Positions 1 through 12,591 of a stretch of 64,000 nucleotides of DNA are shown here, in pieces. The notes under the pieces were generated by a model. That model was not told the origin of the DNA. It worked only from the letters and a program-made list of their open reading frames with translations, and did not search any database. The stretch is taken from contig NW_019775635.1 in NCBI RefSeq assembly GCF_001039355.2, forward strand, positions 1,259,434 to 1,323,433. The letters run 5' to 3'. The DNA is from Lingula anatina. Taxonomy: Eukaryota; Brachiopoda; Lingulata; Lingulida; Lingulidae. Within the stretch, counting starts at the first letter, position 1. Every line of letters begins with the position of its first letter. The position numbers were made by a program, and so were the translations under genes.

Positions 1-824
1 GCAGCCACACCTGGCATACATAATTGCATCTTAATAACTAACTGTCACTTCCCATCAGAAGTAAGAGCCCAAGGAGATCTGGAGTCAGTTGGTGCTCTCA
101 GGAAGATGCTTCCTCCTCTCATCCCGACATCTGCCTCCTGCCAGCTGCTATTTAACTTACCACTGAGCCAGAGGTCATCTTACCTGTCTCTACCTGACAT
201 GGGGCATGTGTGTGTGTATTTACTGGACTAATCTCTGGCACAGGAGAGCTGTCAACTGCCATTACTCCATACCCAATGTTTCCCCCTATGTCAGTAAACC
301 CATGTTTGTGTGTATAACAGGGCAAAATGTCTGCCATAATTACTTTGTTTTTACTCTCTAGATCTCCAACTGCCCTGTTTTCCTGACTAAGTAAGATAGT
401 TATTCAAGCAGAGGTAGTTATCTACTGGCAAAGGAAAACTGCTATGGAATTACCATGTTGTATTACCAGAGAACCTTGACATGTCTACAAGATGGTTATC
501 TTAAGGAGGAAGTTGTCTTGGGCGCACTAGTAATTGCCACATTATTGTTTGTATCTCAACTTTAACAACCCAGAAAATATCTTTATATAGAGATTTCACT
601 TTGGCATGTAATTTTATGACTTTTTTTTACTTCTGTTTTACCATTTTTTTCTTTTTTCAAAAGCATTTCCAGCACAGAATACAGAATAATATTATGAATT
701 TTCTTTTCAGAAATATTTTAGCTACTTAAACACATCTCAGTTGGCATGGTTTCAAATTCAGAACAGTACTACACATATCTACAATAAAAGGCTTAACCTC
801 TACATTGAAATATAGATTTCTTAC
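1..824. other. Left-edge non-coding stretch (cytohesin intron)
   Basis: This lies downstream of cytohesin exon 4. I looked for the next exon (start of Sec7) on the minus strand and found none. AT-rich with no repeats of note. Confidence 0.5.
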
Positions 825-3800
825 CTTTTTAGGGTCCATGTTGAATTTTTTCCTGCCGATAGACATTTGCTTGGTCTTCGGATTGTTTTTACTGAAATAT
901 GTACATAATGATTTAATTTCTTTGCCTAATTCAATGAAGTCCTATCAATGAAATCCCATCAATTACTTTTAACCATGATAAATTTAAAATAGAGACACAA
1001 TCACTAAAATTGAAGTTAGGAAGCCATATTTCAGGGAAGCTCTGGAAGAAACCATCATAATCACTGTTATCATTAAAACTTCAAGTTCTCACAAAGAATC
1101 TTATCAAAGCCAGCAGTCAGTATTACTGAACACCTCTTCAGAAACAGTACAGAAGATATTATTTAAATGATAATTTGTTGTCAGCCTACCTGTCCTCTGA
1201 GAAATCCATGGACTCCATCTCTGCTGTCACCTCCGCAATCTCATCTTTAAGTTGCTAAAATAATAAAACAAAAATTACTCTCTTGTAAAACAGTACAATT
1301 ATAAATGTGAAAGGGACAAGTATTCTTTGATATCATACACACTATCCACACTGAAGCTTAATATCAACCAGTAAAAACACTGAAGATAGGGTTCCATTAT
1401 AAAACCCTCTATTATCCAATATCATCTGTGCTGCCCCTATAAACACGTCACATTGTCCTAAATGAAGTCTCAGTAATGACAGTTATATCACCATGTATTC
1501 CTAGAACCCTGCATGAACTGTCAATAATGCACCAATATAGTGTCCAGTACTTAGTACATTGACATAACATATACACCACAATCATTACCAATATATCAAT
1601 ACAAAGACTGGTCAGGTATTGTGTAGATGACTCATGGTCCAGTATTAGACCAGGCTGTCAGTGTACAGGTATCCACAGTAATAATGAAAGTGTGACACAC
1701 ACACACACACAGTTTGTCCCAGTCCCTACAGGTAACCAGTACAGTCTGTAGCCTCTCCTATTTTTATACTTCACCGGCAGGTGTCTTAAAGACCCACACA
1801 ACACAGGAGTACAGAGAATACCTCTAGGCTTAGAACTGAACTTCTGACTTCTACAGTACGGTCACTCCCACACAGCCAATCACTGTAATAATGCTAGCCT
1901 GCCTGCTGGTCAACTGGCCATGACATGCGGCACAGGTAGTGCACAGGTGGCTTATATTTTTTCATCTCTTAACCATTTTCTGGGGTTATTTCAAAACATA
2001 CTTCGACAAGCTTAACAGAATAAATTCATTTTATTATTTTAAGTAGTTTCTAGAGTTAATACAGTTGCCTCAAAGTTTAATAGTAACCATTTAGTGCAGA
2101 CTAGGCCTATATTTTTCCAGTTTACCAGGGTAATGCATTATCTAATTCCATTCCTATTAATAAAACATCTATTTCTATGTTGTGTAGACAAGGAGTAGCC
2201 ACTGGCAAGGTAATGGCTGCTGCTTATATCTACTTAATTTCAGGTTATTATGGCAGACACACTTTATAGATGAAGTAAAAAAAAATCTCCTTATCCCATC
2301 CCAACAATTGATGTGTCTTTGACATGCCTCCTCTACATGGCAGTTTAATATTAGAGCCACTAAAACCAATTACCTGGTCCCATCTTTCCCACAGTTTTAA
2401 AACAATCAAAAGTTTAATGGAGATAATGTGGTGGAGGAGAGATGTTACCCAGAGCAGGTTGAGACTGATCAGACAACTGGTTCACATCTCTCAAAATTCC
2501 TGGGACGGACATTTTCCCAGCACCCTTGTCTCCTGGGGTCAACACAGTAATCCTGTCCCCTGGGTCAACACATTAATCCCTGTCCCCTGGGTCAACATAG
2601 TAATCAAAGGAAGAAAACTGACCAGAACTAGCCATGTAATCTACATATAAAATATCCAGGTATTTATACTTCCCTCCAACATCACTGGGAACTGAGGACC
2701 TTGAATTTAAAACTGAGGGCTATAGCTATCTATCTTCATTCAGACCATTTTTACCAAGTGCTCACATTTTAAGATAATTTTAGCTGGAAACAAGATTGAC
2801 TGACTAGACATTCTTAATCTGATAGAGACTAAAGAGTAAATACAGCAACAAGTTAACTCAATTACTAAGTTTTTTACTGAAATTCTGTAGTTCCACTTGT
2901 TTAAGTATACCCTAAATCACCAACTCACCCTCAAACACTATGTGACTTATATACTCTTAGACAAGCTAGAAGACAGCATGTTCTTCATCCTGACCCATAC
3001 AATATAGTATTCCTACTGTACCCCAGAGTTCAGGAGAGATAGGACTGATTTATACCAGTCATAAGAATCACATAGCTTGTTACATCAGGTAATTAATACA
3101 AACACCTTTCTGCCAGGTCTGTTCTCAGGAGAGCTCAGGGGGTGGCCCACTTGCCTATATGATTACACAGACCACAAAAATGACTTGTTGTGTGTAGTAA
3201 AATGTTAATCTGTTTTAAAATTCTGAGTGTTCATCAACTACTAGTAGTAATATTGTAATCAATATGATCCTACAATGTTTTCAACAGGTAAAGATACAAT
3301 CATTTAGTTACTGATGCCATATTTTTATACACTTCATCCATAAATGGACCAAACTGATTCACCATGAAATAATTTATTGGGTTGTATACATGTTCAATCT
3401 ATTGTCAATTTCATATAAACAACATGTAATTACTGAACAACACCACCTTGAACCATGCCATTAATCTCAACTTGGCATGTGTGTGTCCAGAGACCATCTC
3501 TCATTACATGACATTCATTCCTGGGAGGACATAATTACATGTCTTATCACACTAGGAGCCACAGTGTAGATATCAGTTCATAATTTTAGCTAATAAACTG
3601 TGTAGCCAAGCCATGAATACAGCCCACTCTGGACATACCAGAGTGTCAGGAAGGGGTGGATTACATGACACACTTCATTAACACCATGGACAGGACTACA
3701 GCATGCATCTTCCCTGGCAGCTGACACATACTGACATATGATTTTTTTCTTATTACCTATACCAAACTGTATCATATATTTATCTATTTATTTGTGTGGT

Positions 3801-6785
3801 TGTAATTTTATAATCACATGTAGCTTGATTACATGTACACTATGGATTATATCAGTAAAGTTCTTCCTTCCCATATAGCAGCTTAATTACACAATACTGG
3901 CAACATAAACACTTACAAATGTTCTGGTATATCTTTTACAGCAATCTTAGCCAGGAAATCAAATTATCAGGTAATATCTCAGTGTTATCATATGGGAAGT
4001 GAGATGCCTACTGATACACTGACTATCTTTCTGCTCAAATCCTAAGACACAGTTTTCTCATCACTCTTGTTTGTAAAATATGTAACATTTTAATTCATAT
4101 TACTTGTGGAATTTTATATTGCAATTCTTATTTAGAGAAACCAATCTGCCTTCTCTAAAAACCCAGGTAAATACTCCCTGTTAATACCATCACACATGCA
4201 CCACGAAAGAAACCATGCACATACAAAAAATTAAAATATAGTGCTACTTAGCGCATTTTTTCTACTGTGGCTTTCTTTAGCATCTATTTTTATGTGGCTC
4301 ATCAAGTCCAACACAAAAAAATCTCAGCAACACCAGGGAAAGTTACATACAGTATCCTGCTCTTTACTAGCAATGAATTCACACTGGGGAACCATACACT
4401 GCTTTATACAAGTAATAAACACACCTCTACTACTTTGGCGCACCAATATAAGTTGTGGAGTTATCCAAATCCATCTTTAAATCCACCTCACTTCCAGGAT
4501 TTTGATAAATCAGTTTACAGGAATGTTTATAAACACTACCAGATATATCTGAATCATGACTCAATTCACTACTTATACAGATTACTGACTACAGCGTGAA
4601 CAGAGGATTAGAACATACTAGTGCAGTGGTCAGTTTACAAACACAATATATATTGGAGCTTGCTGTTATAAACTTCACGTCCAATACCATTATGACATTG
4701 TGCCACAACCCCATACTATGATAGCTGTCACTCACCTGTGCTGGCATTGAAACTGTTCTACTATTCCATTTGGATTTCAAAATGGCCGTCAATGAGGTGT
4801 ATAATACAGAGGCCAGAGTCACTATATTTGATCTTTTGGGCACCAAAGTGCCCTTAGGACTGTTTAATTTGTTCTTCTTCATAATAAATGTTCTGTAGTG
4901 TATACATCAAACTCTGTCAAAAAGATTCCCAGGAAATCCTCATAAGCACAACGTACAGTTGCAAGTGTAGTCAAAATTTGCTTGATCTTTTTCCTACATC
5001 TACCATGAATACAGCAATTTCTGCTTCCAACCACAAACAGACTACGTCTTCTTCTAGTTGTCATCAAATCCTACATGAAGAACTTTGTCTCCAAACTCTG
5101 CCAGCCATTCTGTACAGCATATCATTACAGTACATTCAAAACCACTTTTCTCTGTCCAACTAGCATATTCCATTAGTGAGAGAGAAAAACATGTCTCCAC
5201 TACCTTCAAACATCATAGACTTAATATTGCTGGTAAAGCCACTTAAATCTGATCAGTTGGTCAGTATATAGTAATCTTCCTAAAGCTGACCACAGGCCAA
5301 GGAGTGCCTCTGGCTGTATTCACGCCACCACTGACCACCACTGACCAGCACTCAGTCCAGGTCTCCCAGCACCCTGTAATCTTCTCCCATATTAAACCCT
5401 CTGTCAGGGCACCTGCCACACATTACACTTCCCACTGATGTGCTTATAATTACACCCCACAGGACCTGTCAAACCAAGCAGCAGAGCACTGACAGCCCCT
5501 CCCCCCTCCACACTTCCCTAGACACCCCTTCTTAACATCTTATAACACATTCCACCACTGATTACACATCAAACACTACTTCCTGTTATCAAGGTTTCCT
5601 AAACCACTATAAAAGTCCCATAAAAATTAATAAAATGTAAACCTGTCTCATTTAAGATAATTAGACAACTCATTAAAATTGTGGGAATAATTACCACCTG
5701 ATAGCTTCATGGCAGTGCATATTAAGTGACCCTTGGTGAAGAGAGTGAGAAGGTGTATGGTACATTAGGAGGATACACACATGTGAGCTTTCTATTCACT
5801 GACAGTGTGAGATGGAGTAATGTGGTATCAGAAGAATTTCAAACTATTTCCACCTGCCATTCCTCTGGCAGAATGCACTAAATGTCCAGTCTTCGTGGAT
5901 CTAATCAACAATAATATCATAACCAGATTGGAACATAGCTGAGGGGGAAGAGATTGAATAGGTTTTCCCTCGAACTTATTGACCTTTTTCATAACAGATG
6001 TTAATACAAAATTCATAAGAAATAAAGACTAATATTTAAAGTGGGCATATTATTGAGGTTAGCCAGACTACATATCTGCAGACACCTCCATAAATCAAAA
6101 TACCGTCCAGGGTCCAAGAATTCTAAATCCAAATCTCTGTGACATGTTTACATAACAGGGAACAAATGGTAAATCAAGGTTAGAGACTGTTGTGTAATAT
6201 CAATGCATACCATATTATTTTGCAATTTCAACTAACAACAGAAATGTTTTTAAAAGCAAAAGTTAAACCAAAGAGAAAAGAACTAACTGTCAATCTTTTA
6301 TAACCCTAAACAAAGGAAATTCTGTTACAGTTATGATGAAAACAAATGCCTCAATCACTTCAACAATTCTGCCATGTAAATGTCATACGATTCAATCAAA
6401 ATGACAAAAGCTGACCATGTAATGTACTTAAAGGTCAGATATATTCATGAATCAAATCCCTGAAGGCTGCATAACATTCTAGAACCTAGCTGGTGAAAAG
6501 GGCCTTGGCTGATATATATGGAATTTGATTAAAAATTGCCATATTGGTTCCAGGAAAAAAAAATATCCGATTTCATTAGCTTTCATATTCAAAGACTCTA
6601 TAACCAATAACATTAATAAATAATTTTTAATTCAAATAAATAATTAAATGCTTCTATGGCAATAACCTGTAAAATCTTTATTTACATTAATTTTTTTTTA
6701 GTACTGAATACTTATATTTTGTCTAGTGTACATATACAGGAATATAGTTCACTGTGACTGACAGGGTTATTTCAAATTTCACATT

Positions 6786-6836
<51 letters not shown>

Positions 6837-8062
6837 GCAACTGAGTCATACATCATGATTGGTACCACCAATTATTCTAAAGTTTAGTTTGCTGAGGAGC
6901 TACTTTATATTTTTACCAATTCTGTTCAAGATTAGACTTCCCATCATGATTTGAGTAAATATATTTTGGGCATAATTGCAATGTACTTCTATCTAAATAA
7001 TTATAGCAGATTTTAATACGGTTAATAGTTCTGAAATATTTTGCCTTTTCAGTCAAAGACTTCCACAGTCAGATATTTGAAGTTCAACTATTTTTCTATC
7101 AATAAACATTCATCCTGAAAAAGTCCACCCTGCATCCTTCCACCTTATCCCCATAGTAAACACTTCTCAAACACCCCATTTTAATATGGCAAATAATGAA
7201 AACAAGTTATCAATGGTCTATCAAAATTTTTAAATCTTCTTTGAGGAACTTCTTTTTGCTTAAAAGCAATGCATTTTCTTAAATTAAACTAAGATCTTAA
7301 TCATCACAGTATAGTGAGTTCAGGAAAAGACTAAAGACTCGTTCTTTTGGAAACTATCCTTCTATGTAGATTGGTAGTTGCATTGGGAATGGTTTCTTAA
7401 TCAATGGAGTGAGTTCAGGAAGAGACTGAGCAGCAACAGGAAGCACTGACCTTGATCTCCTGTAGCAGCTGGAGCTTGCGTTTGCGGATATCCTCCAGCA
7501 GTTCCTGCTCCTCCAGGCTCAGATCTGCAGAGAAACACAAAACTAGTCTATGATGTTAAATAAATGTTTTTATCGATGCCAGATCAAACTCATTACTGTA
7601 CAGTGACCTTTCTTTTAAAAAATCCAATGGTAGCCGTTTTCAGTTTAAAAAATATCAAAGTTGAAAACTAGTCTGGGCTATGGATTTATAAACTGACAGT
7701 TTGCGTCTGACAGTTGTGACATTGCAGGGCGCTTGTTCCTGGGAAATGACAACAAGCTATCGTCCCAGTCAATGATAGAATAAGAACGACAGTTGCCACA
7801 AATTTTGATTTTAAGAGAAAATATAAGTCTATAGATGTTTATTACAACATTTTAAGCATCAGAGATGAAGAGCAGTCGCACAAAATGTAAACAATGCATT
7901 CCCACTCCCTTCACAGATATATAAAGACGATCATTTTATTTTAGAAAACATAAACAATCTGACACAAAGGCACAATTTTGAGATGGGGTGTCCGTGACGG
8001 TCCATCAACTTACCGGAGATACTAAAACTTCCATCGTTTCCAGGAGCTTCTTGTGTCTGCAT
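825..8062 (-). CDS. CYTH: Cytohesin (Arf guanine-nucleotide exchange factor), N-terminal exons 1-4, partial
   Basis: Cytohesins load GTP onto Arf GTPases at membranes. They have an N-terminal coiled coil, a Sec7 domain and a PH domain. Four exons join in phase: 8014-8062, 7451-7524, 1190-1254 and 825-891. The ATG at 8062 is followed by a short variable start, then a Leu/Glu/Lys-rich coiled coil (LSLEEQELLEDIRKRK, then QLKDEIAEV), then the family hallmark GRKKFNMDPKK that directly precedes Sec7. Exon 2 to exon 3 spans a ~6.2 kb intron. The Sec7 and PH exons must lie left of position 1, because nothing like them is seen in 1-824. The gene is head-to-head with the calpain, start codons about 1.8 kb apart. 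Family membership is clear from the hallmark; which vertebrate paralogue it matches cannot be told. Confidence 0.9.
2528..2605. repeat. Three-copy short tandem repeat
   Basis: Three adjacent copies of a 24-27 bp unit (GTCCCCTGGGTCAACAnA-type, then TTAATCC or GTAATC) at roughly 2528, 2555 and 2582, differing by a few substitutions. It lies in the cytohesin intron. Confidence 0.7.
4736..4882 (-). other. Candidate alternative first exon of cytohesin
   Basis: Inside the large cytohesin intron an ORF from ATG at 4882 runs 49 codons to a strong donor (CAG|GTGAGT, exon end 4736). It ends in phase 0, exactly the phase needed to join exon 3 at 1254. The product would replace the acidic coiled-coil start with a basic, Ser/Thr-rich segment beginning MKKNKLNSPKG. 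Alternative first exons are common in cytohesin genes. I see no clear promoter, so this rests on the donor and the phase match, and chance is not excluded. Confidence 0.3.
6790..6834. repeat. (AT)n microsatellite
   Basis: About 22 uninterrupted AT dinucleotides in the cytohesin intron. Confidence 0.95.
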
Positions 8063-8610
8063 CCTGATGAAACTTCGTTGCTTCTGAATAGTATGAAACT
8101 TAAAGAGTTAAGCCTGAGTCAGATAAGGGCGTAAAAATAAAATAGATTTAAATGATTCACTTCCGCCCATCCACCATATTGAATTCCTGTAATCTCGTTA
8201 ATGGTCAACTCTCACGAGATTTTCACGTGTTCAGTAAATGTATTGTGCATTGTGATAGAGGTGCTGAAGTTGATGATGAGAACAAATGTCATTTCTCTTC
8301 TCTCCAAGATGCAATATGCATTGAATAATAGAACACAACGCTGACTGGATTAAAGCAGCCTCTTTTATCTGCTAATGACATTTTAGTTGACCCGTTAACT
8401 CCCTGAGATTTTGAGTTACAGGGGGTCTGTGTATGGAATTTACCTGCTAAGGTGAATTTTTTTTTTTGGGGGGGAAAGGGGGGTGGAGCATTTTTCCTAC
8501 TTACGACTCTTCCGATCCGCCCCTGCATTTGGGATCGATGTTTTATTCTATTTAATGATTTAGTTCTAAATGACTGGCCAGCATGTGTAAGTCATTGGTC
8601 GGCGTTTTGT

Positions 8611-8641
8611 CCCCCCCCCCCCCACCCCCACCCCCCACCCC
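8611..8641. repeat. C-rich tract, G-quadruplex-capable on the minus strand
   Basis: A run of about fifteen C followed by CCCCC/CCCCCC blocks separated by single A. The complementary strand has at least four G-runs and could form a G-quadruplex. It sits in the cytohesin-calpain intergenic region. Confidence 0.7.
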
Positions 8642-8791
8642 GCTCCACTTTGTTTATTATGCGTCTAAACACTGAAAGAAAAGCCTTTTTTGTACATGTA
8701 TTTAAGTGGAAAATTCCGATTACAAAATTTGCATTCCACAGCCGCAATCTCAATACTTAGTTGGTGCTCTGCTGAGCTTGCGCCTGTCTAA

Positions 8792-8806
8792 TGACGTCAT
8801 ATATAA
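8792..8806 (+). promoter_or_regulatory. CRE directly abutting a TATA box; candidate promoter
   Basis: The palindromic cAMP response element TGACGTCA (8792-8799) is followed at once by TATATAA. It lies ~0.7 kb upstream of the cytohesin start and ~1.1 kb upstream of the calpain start. Because CRE is palindromic, direction is set by the TATA motif, which favours the calpain side. A donor-like CAG|GTACAG occurs ~50 bp downstream and could end a non-coding first exon. Motif evidence only. Confidence 0.4.
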
Positions 8807-9883
8807 CGCTTCGGAACCCGTTTTAGTGTTATGTTTATAAAAGAAGAGTACACCGCAGGTACAGGTGTCAGTGACGATATTTCACAAAACTCATTCATAT
8901 TCCTTTATGTTACAGTGAACTGAAATAAATACGGATATAAGTACCCGCAGAGTCAACGACTTGGTCTTGCACCTGTTTATTCCTTTAAAATACGAATTAC
9001 AATAGACGGTTCACGGTGAACTGTTAATATTTATATACCAATTTCGGCGCGTCAAAACTAATCTAACATGTTGCAGTAAACTTACATTGTATGCGGACCA
9101 TGTATTAAAATGTGGATGTGTTAATTTCCTAATTTTCTTGCTTTTTTACTTTGCTCCAATACTATCGTTTTTTATGTGGCTGTTTTGTATTCCCAGGGCT
9201 TTCTGCCTGGTTTGTAACATTATTTATGGGGCAATTGCCAGTAGTTTTTCCTTTAGATTTTTTGTCTTTGGTTTTAAAACAAATACAGAAAAGACTGTTA
9301 CCTTCTCTGGAGCAAATATTATTTGTATCAAAATGAAGCGTAATCATTGATGTCCATGAAATGGCTTAGGTATGTCGGTTTAAATCATTTAAGGGTCACA
9401 ATTTTTTTTTCAGCGAAAAGTGATAAATCTGTGCAAAATACGATGAACTTGATTTTGGACATTGGACATTGATGAGGCCATCAAAATCTTCTTTATCGAG
9501 TATTTTACACTGATTTTTTTGGCCCTTATGTCTTCATTAACGGCCAAACTCCAACACTAGTTCTTCTTCGGTTTATTTTTACTCAGTAAAGCATGATGGG
9601 AGGAGCACTGAGTCTGGAAAAGGCAGAGGAAAGTGAATTATTGGCAGGTAGGAGCAGAGTTAATAGACTGGAGAGAACCAGTCTACAGCAAAAAATAGAT
9701 CAGAGCAAAACAGGGCAGAGCTGCCATGGTTTCCGCATAATTTACAAGTACGCGTTCATCCTGCTGTTGCCTCGGCTGCCTCTTGGTTGGCGTTGGTTGG
9801 TTGGACGACTAATAGAAACAGGGCGTTTTGGTGAGGTGAACCTCCCGCGTCACGCCGCGTGTGTCGCCGTGTCACCAGCAGTG

Positions 9884-12464
9884 ATGCTTGACAACATGCC
9901 TTCAGCCTCGACGTTCACTACTCTTGAGGCTCGCTGTCTCAACGATGGCTCCCTGTATGAAGATGAAACCTTTCCCGCAGCCATTGAAAGCATAAATCCC
10001 GATGGCAACGTGCCAATTCGAGAAGCTGATATTACCTGGAAACGGCCGAAGGTAAAGTACCGTATTATGTGATATATATATATCATGCTCACACCAATAT
10101 AAAGGTCTGCTTTATCTCTGGTGTTTGTAATTAGGCATTTCCAATAAAGAAGGTCTATTCAGAGTGTCTTGCCCCCCACATATTACCGAATATGAGATGG
10201 TTCTGACATCATGATCTAAAGATTAAAAAGAGATATGTGATTAACTGTCGTGGTACATTAAGAAAATTCATTAAAACTGTCACAGAGGTTTGGCTTTCCT
10301 CCTCTGTTATGATGTCTCGGCGTGTGTACCGCCCAGCATCTTAACACGCTAATCATATTAACAAAGATAATTTCAGCCGAGATATCGCAGATGTTTTACT
10401 ATTAGGCCTATTATCGCCACGTATTTTATTTGCTGAGTTTTCCTGAAAACACTTCAGTAAAAGACGCATTAAGGAGGCGGCTGATCTGCAGGTTTACTAG
10501 GTATTGACTCGAGTTCGCACACTCAGGTATTTGTTTACATCTGTAGCACAACAATCACCCTGGGTATCAGGTGTAGATCCATGACGCTTTACCATTATAA
10601 CACAATATACGATATAAGAGAATATACCCTGTACTTAGGGGGGTGGGGGGTGGAAACCTTGGGAAGGTCTGCTGCACATCTATAAACGCACTTCCTTGAT
10701 ATCTAGACTATTATCCTAAACAGTTTTTGACATTTAATAAGAAAGCTGTCAAAGAAGGTATTCAGAACATGCCTGGGAGATCCTGAGAGATGTGAACCTG
10801 AGTTTACTGTTGATAGATGTAAATCAAGGATAGAGAATATTACCTAGCCTGATCTCGTTGGTCTGTGTTTTTACATTCATTTACATGAAGAGAGACTGGC
10901 TTGTTTGCACAAGAAAAGCTTCTCCTTTCGATGAGCTTTGCCCATCAGGAAGTCACGGTTATAACCCATATATTCAGGGTGCACAGAAAAGCATCAACAC
11001 GGGGAACTTCCATCAGGATATAACATCATGATAAACATTCGTACGATCATGGCTTGAATTAAAGCTCGAACTCTTGGCCTTGTTTTTGTTTATATTTTGC
11101 TGATACGATTGGAAATTATTCCAATTGATGCTGTCTGATGCGAATGTGTTTTTTCAGCCCATTGCAAGGAATATGTTATCTACGATCAAAACGTGTTTCA
11201 TCACAGACCAACATGTTCATACATCTGTCGGTAGTCTCTTTATAACACCGGGTCAGATTGTCATTCATCTAGCATTCAACATGAGCTGCTGGATCCTAGC
11301 ATTCTTCTAAATATTTCTGTTCCAAATTTCTGAAACACCAGGAAAAATACAGTCATTGCACGTCACAAAAAATAAAAAAAATTCCACGTATATTGAAAGG
11401 AATATAAAAACAACTGAAACTTAAAAGTCAGGGCACTTGCAGGTGAATTTATTTTTACCATCTCTTTATGTTACCATGGAGATAAATCTCAACAAAAAGA
11501 CCATAGGTAATAGACGGGGATAACTAGCATATCTGAGCCTTCAACGTAATAAGGCAAATGGCTGCCCACATTCTGTAAGGAATACATTCTGTTATCTTGA
11601 CTCGAGGCTGTGCAGTTCAACTTCTGTGATCACCTTCATTTTATTTATTAGAGAGGCAGTATGGTTTTTTGTTTTTGTTTTTTAAGGCCTTTTTGTATTC
11701 CACAAAGAAAGTGCTGATCTTTTAAGGCACAAAACGTTTTATAAATGAAATCACTTGGTTACTCAAACACCGTCCTCTAAATTGAATTTGACCATAACGA
11801 CCAGTATGTAAGGGATGCTCTCATGATATTACCCCCCCCCCCCCCCACNNNNNNNNNNNNNNNNNNNNNNNNNNNNNNNNNNNNNNNNNNNNNNNNNNNN
11901 NNNNNNNNNNNNNNNNNNNNNNNNNNNNNNNNNNNNNNNNNNNNNNNNNNNNNNNNNNNNNNNNNNNNNNNNNNNNNNNNNNNNNNNNNNNNNNNNNNNN
12001 NNNNNNNNNNNNNNNNNNNNNNNNNNNNNNNNNNNNNNNNNNNNNNNNNNNNNNNNNNNNNNNNNNNNNNNNNNNNNNNNNNNNNNNNNNNNNNNNNNNN
12101 NNNNNNNNNNNNNNNNNNNNNNNNNNNNNNNNNNNNNNNNNNNNNNNNNNNNNNNNNNNNNNNNNNNNNNNNNNNNNNNNNNNNNNNNNNNNNNNNNNNN
12201 NNNNNNNNNNNNNNNNNNNNNNNNNNNNNNNNNNNNNNNNNNNNNNNNNNNNNNNNNNNNNNNNNNNNNNNNNNNNNNTATTATTATTACACATCACCTT
12301 GGTTCTCTCCTCTGCGGGGTCTATGACGACCAGTGCCCCATGCAGACCGTCAGATCGTAGACTCCCCAGGTGGGCGTGGTACCAATGGGTCCCGGGGGGA
12401 TAGGCTATGAACCTAGTAATTGAAGGTGTTTGATTAGCAAAAAAATAATATTTTCTTAATTCTA

Positions 12465-12497
<33 letters not shown>

Positions 12498-12552
12498 GTC
12501 AAATTACAATGTTATAGTGTGTGATATTAGATGTCATCTCAATAAATGCGCG

Positions 12553-12591
<39 letters not shown>

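Larger units (their letters stand above)
1255..7450. other. Large cytohesin intron 2
   Basis: About 6.2 kb, AT-rich. It contains a triplicated 24-27 bp motif near 2528, the candidate alternative exon at 4736-4882 and an (AT)n run near 6790. No other coding signal was found; the short ORFs here lack splice or family support. Confidence 0.6.

Noticed and set aside
8418-8525. Possible CAGGGG...CCCCTG short element near the cytohesin promoter
   Set aside because: Only the right end (GATCCGCCCCTG) is convincing; no matching left end was found.
9593-9883. 97-residue N-terminal extension of calpain
   Set aside because: Open frame, but it carries a hydrophobic patch and low similarity to any calpain start; more likely 5' UTR. 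Not fully excluded.
11821-12326. Long ORFs of X residues on both strands
   Set aside because: They are produced by translating the N gap; no biological content. The same applies to the ORFs over 60742-61295.
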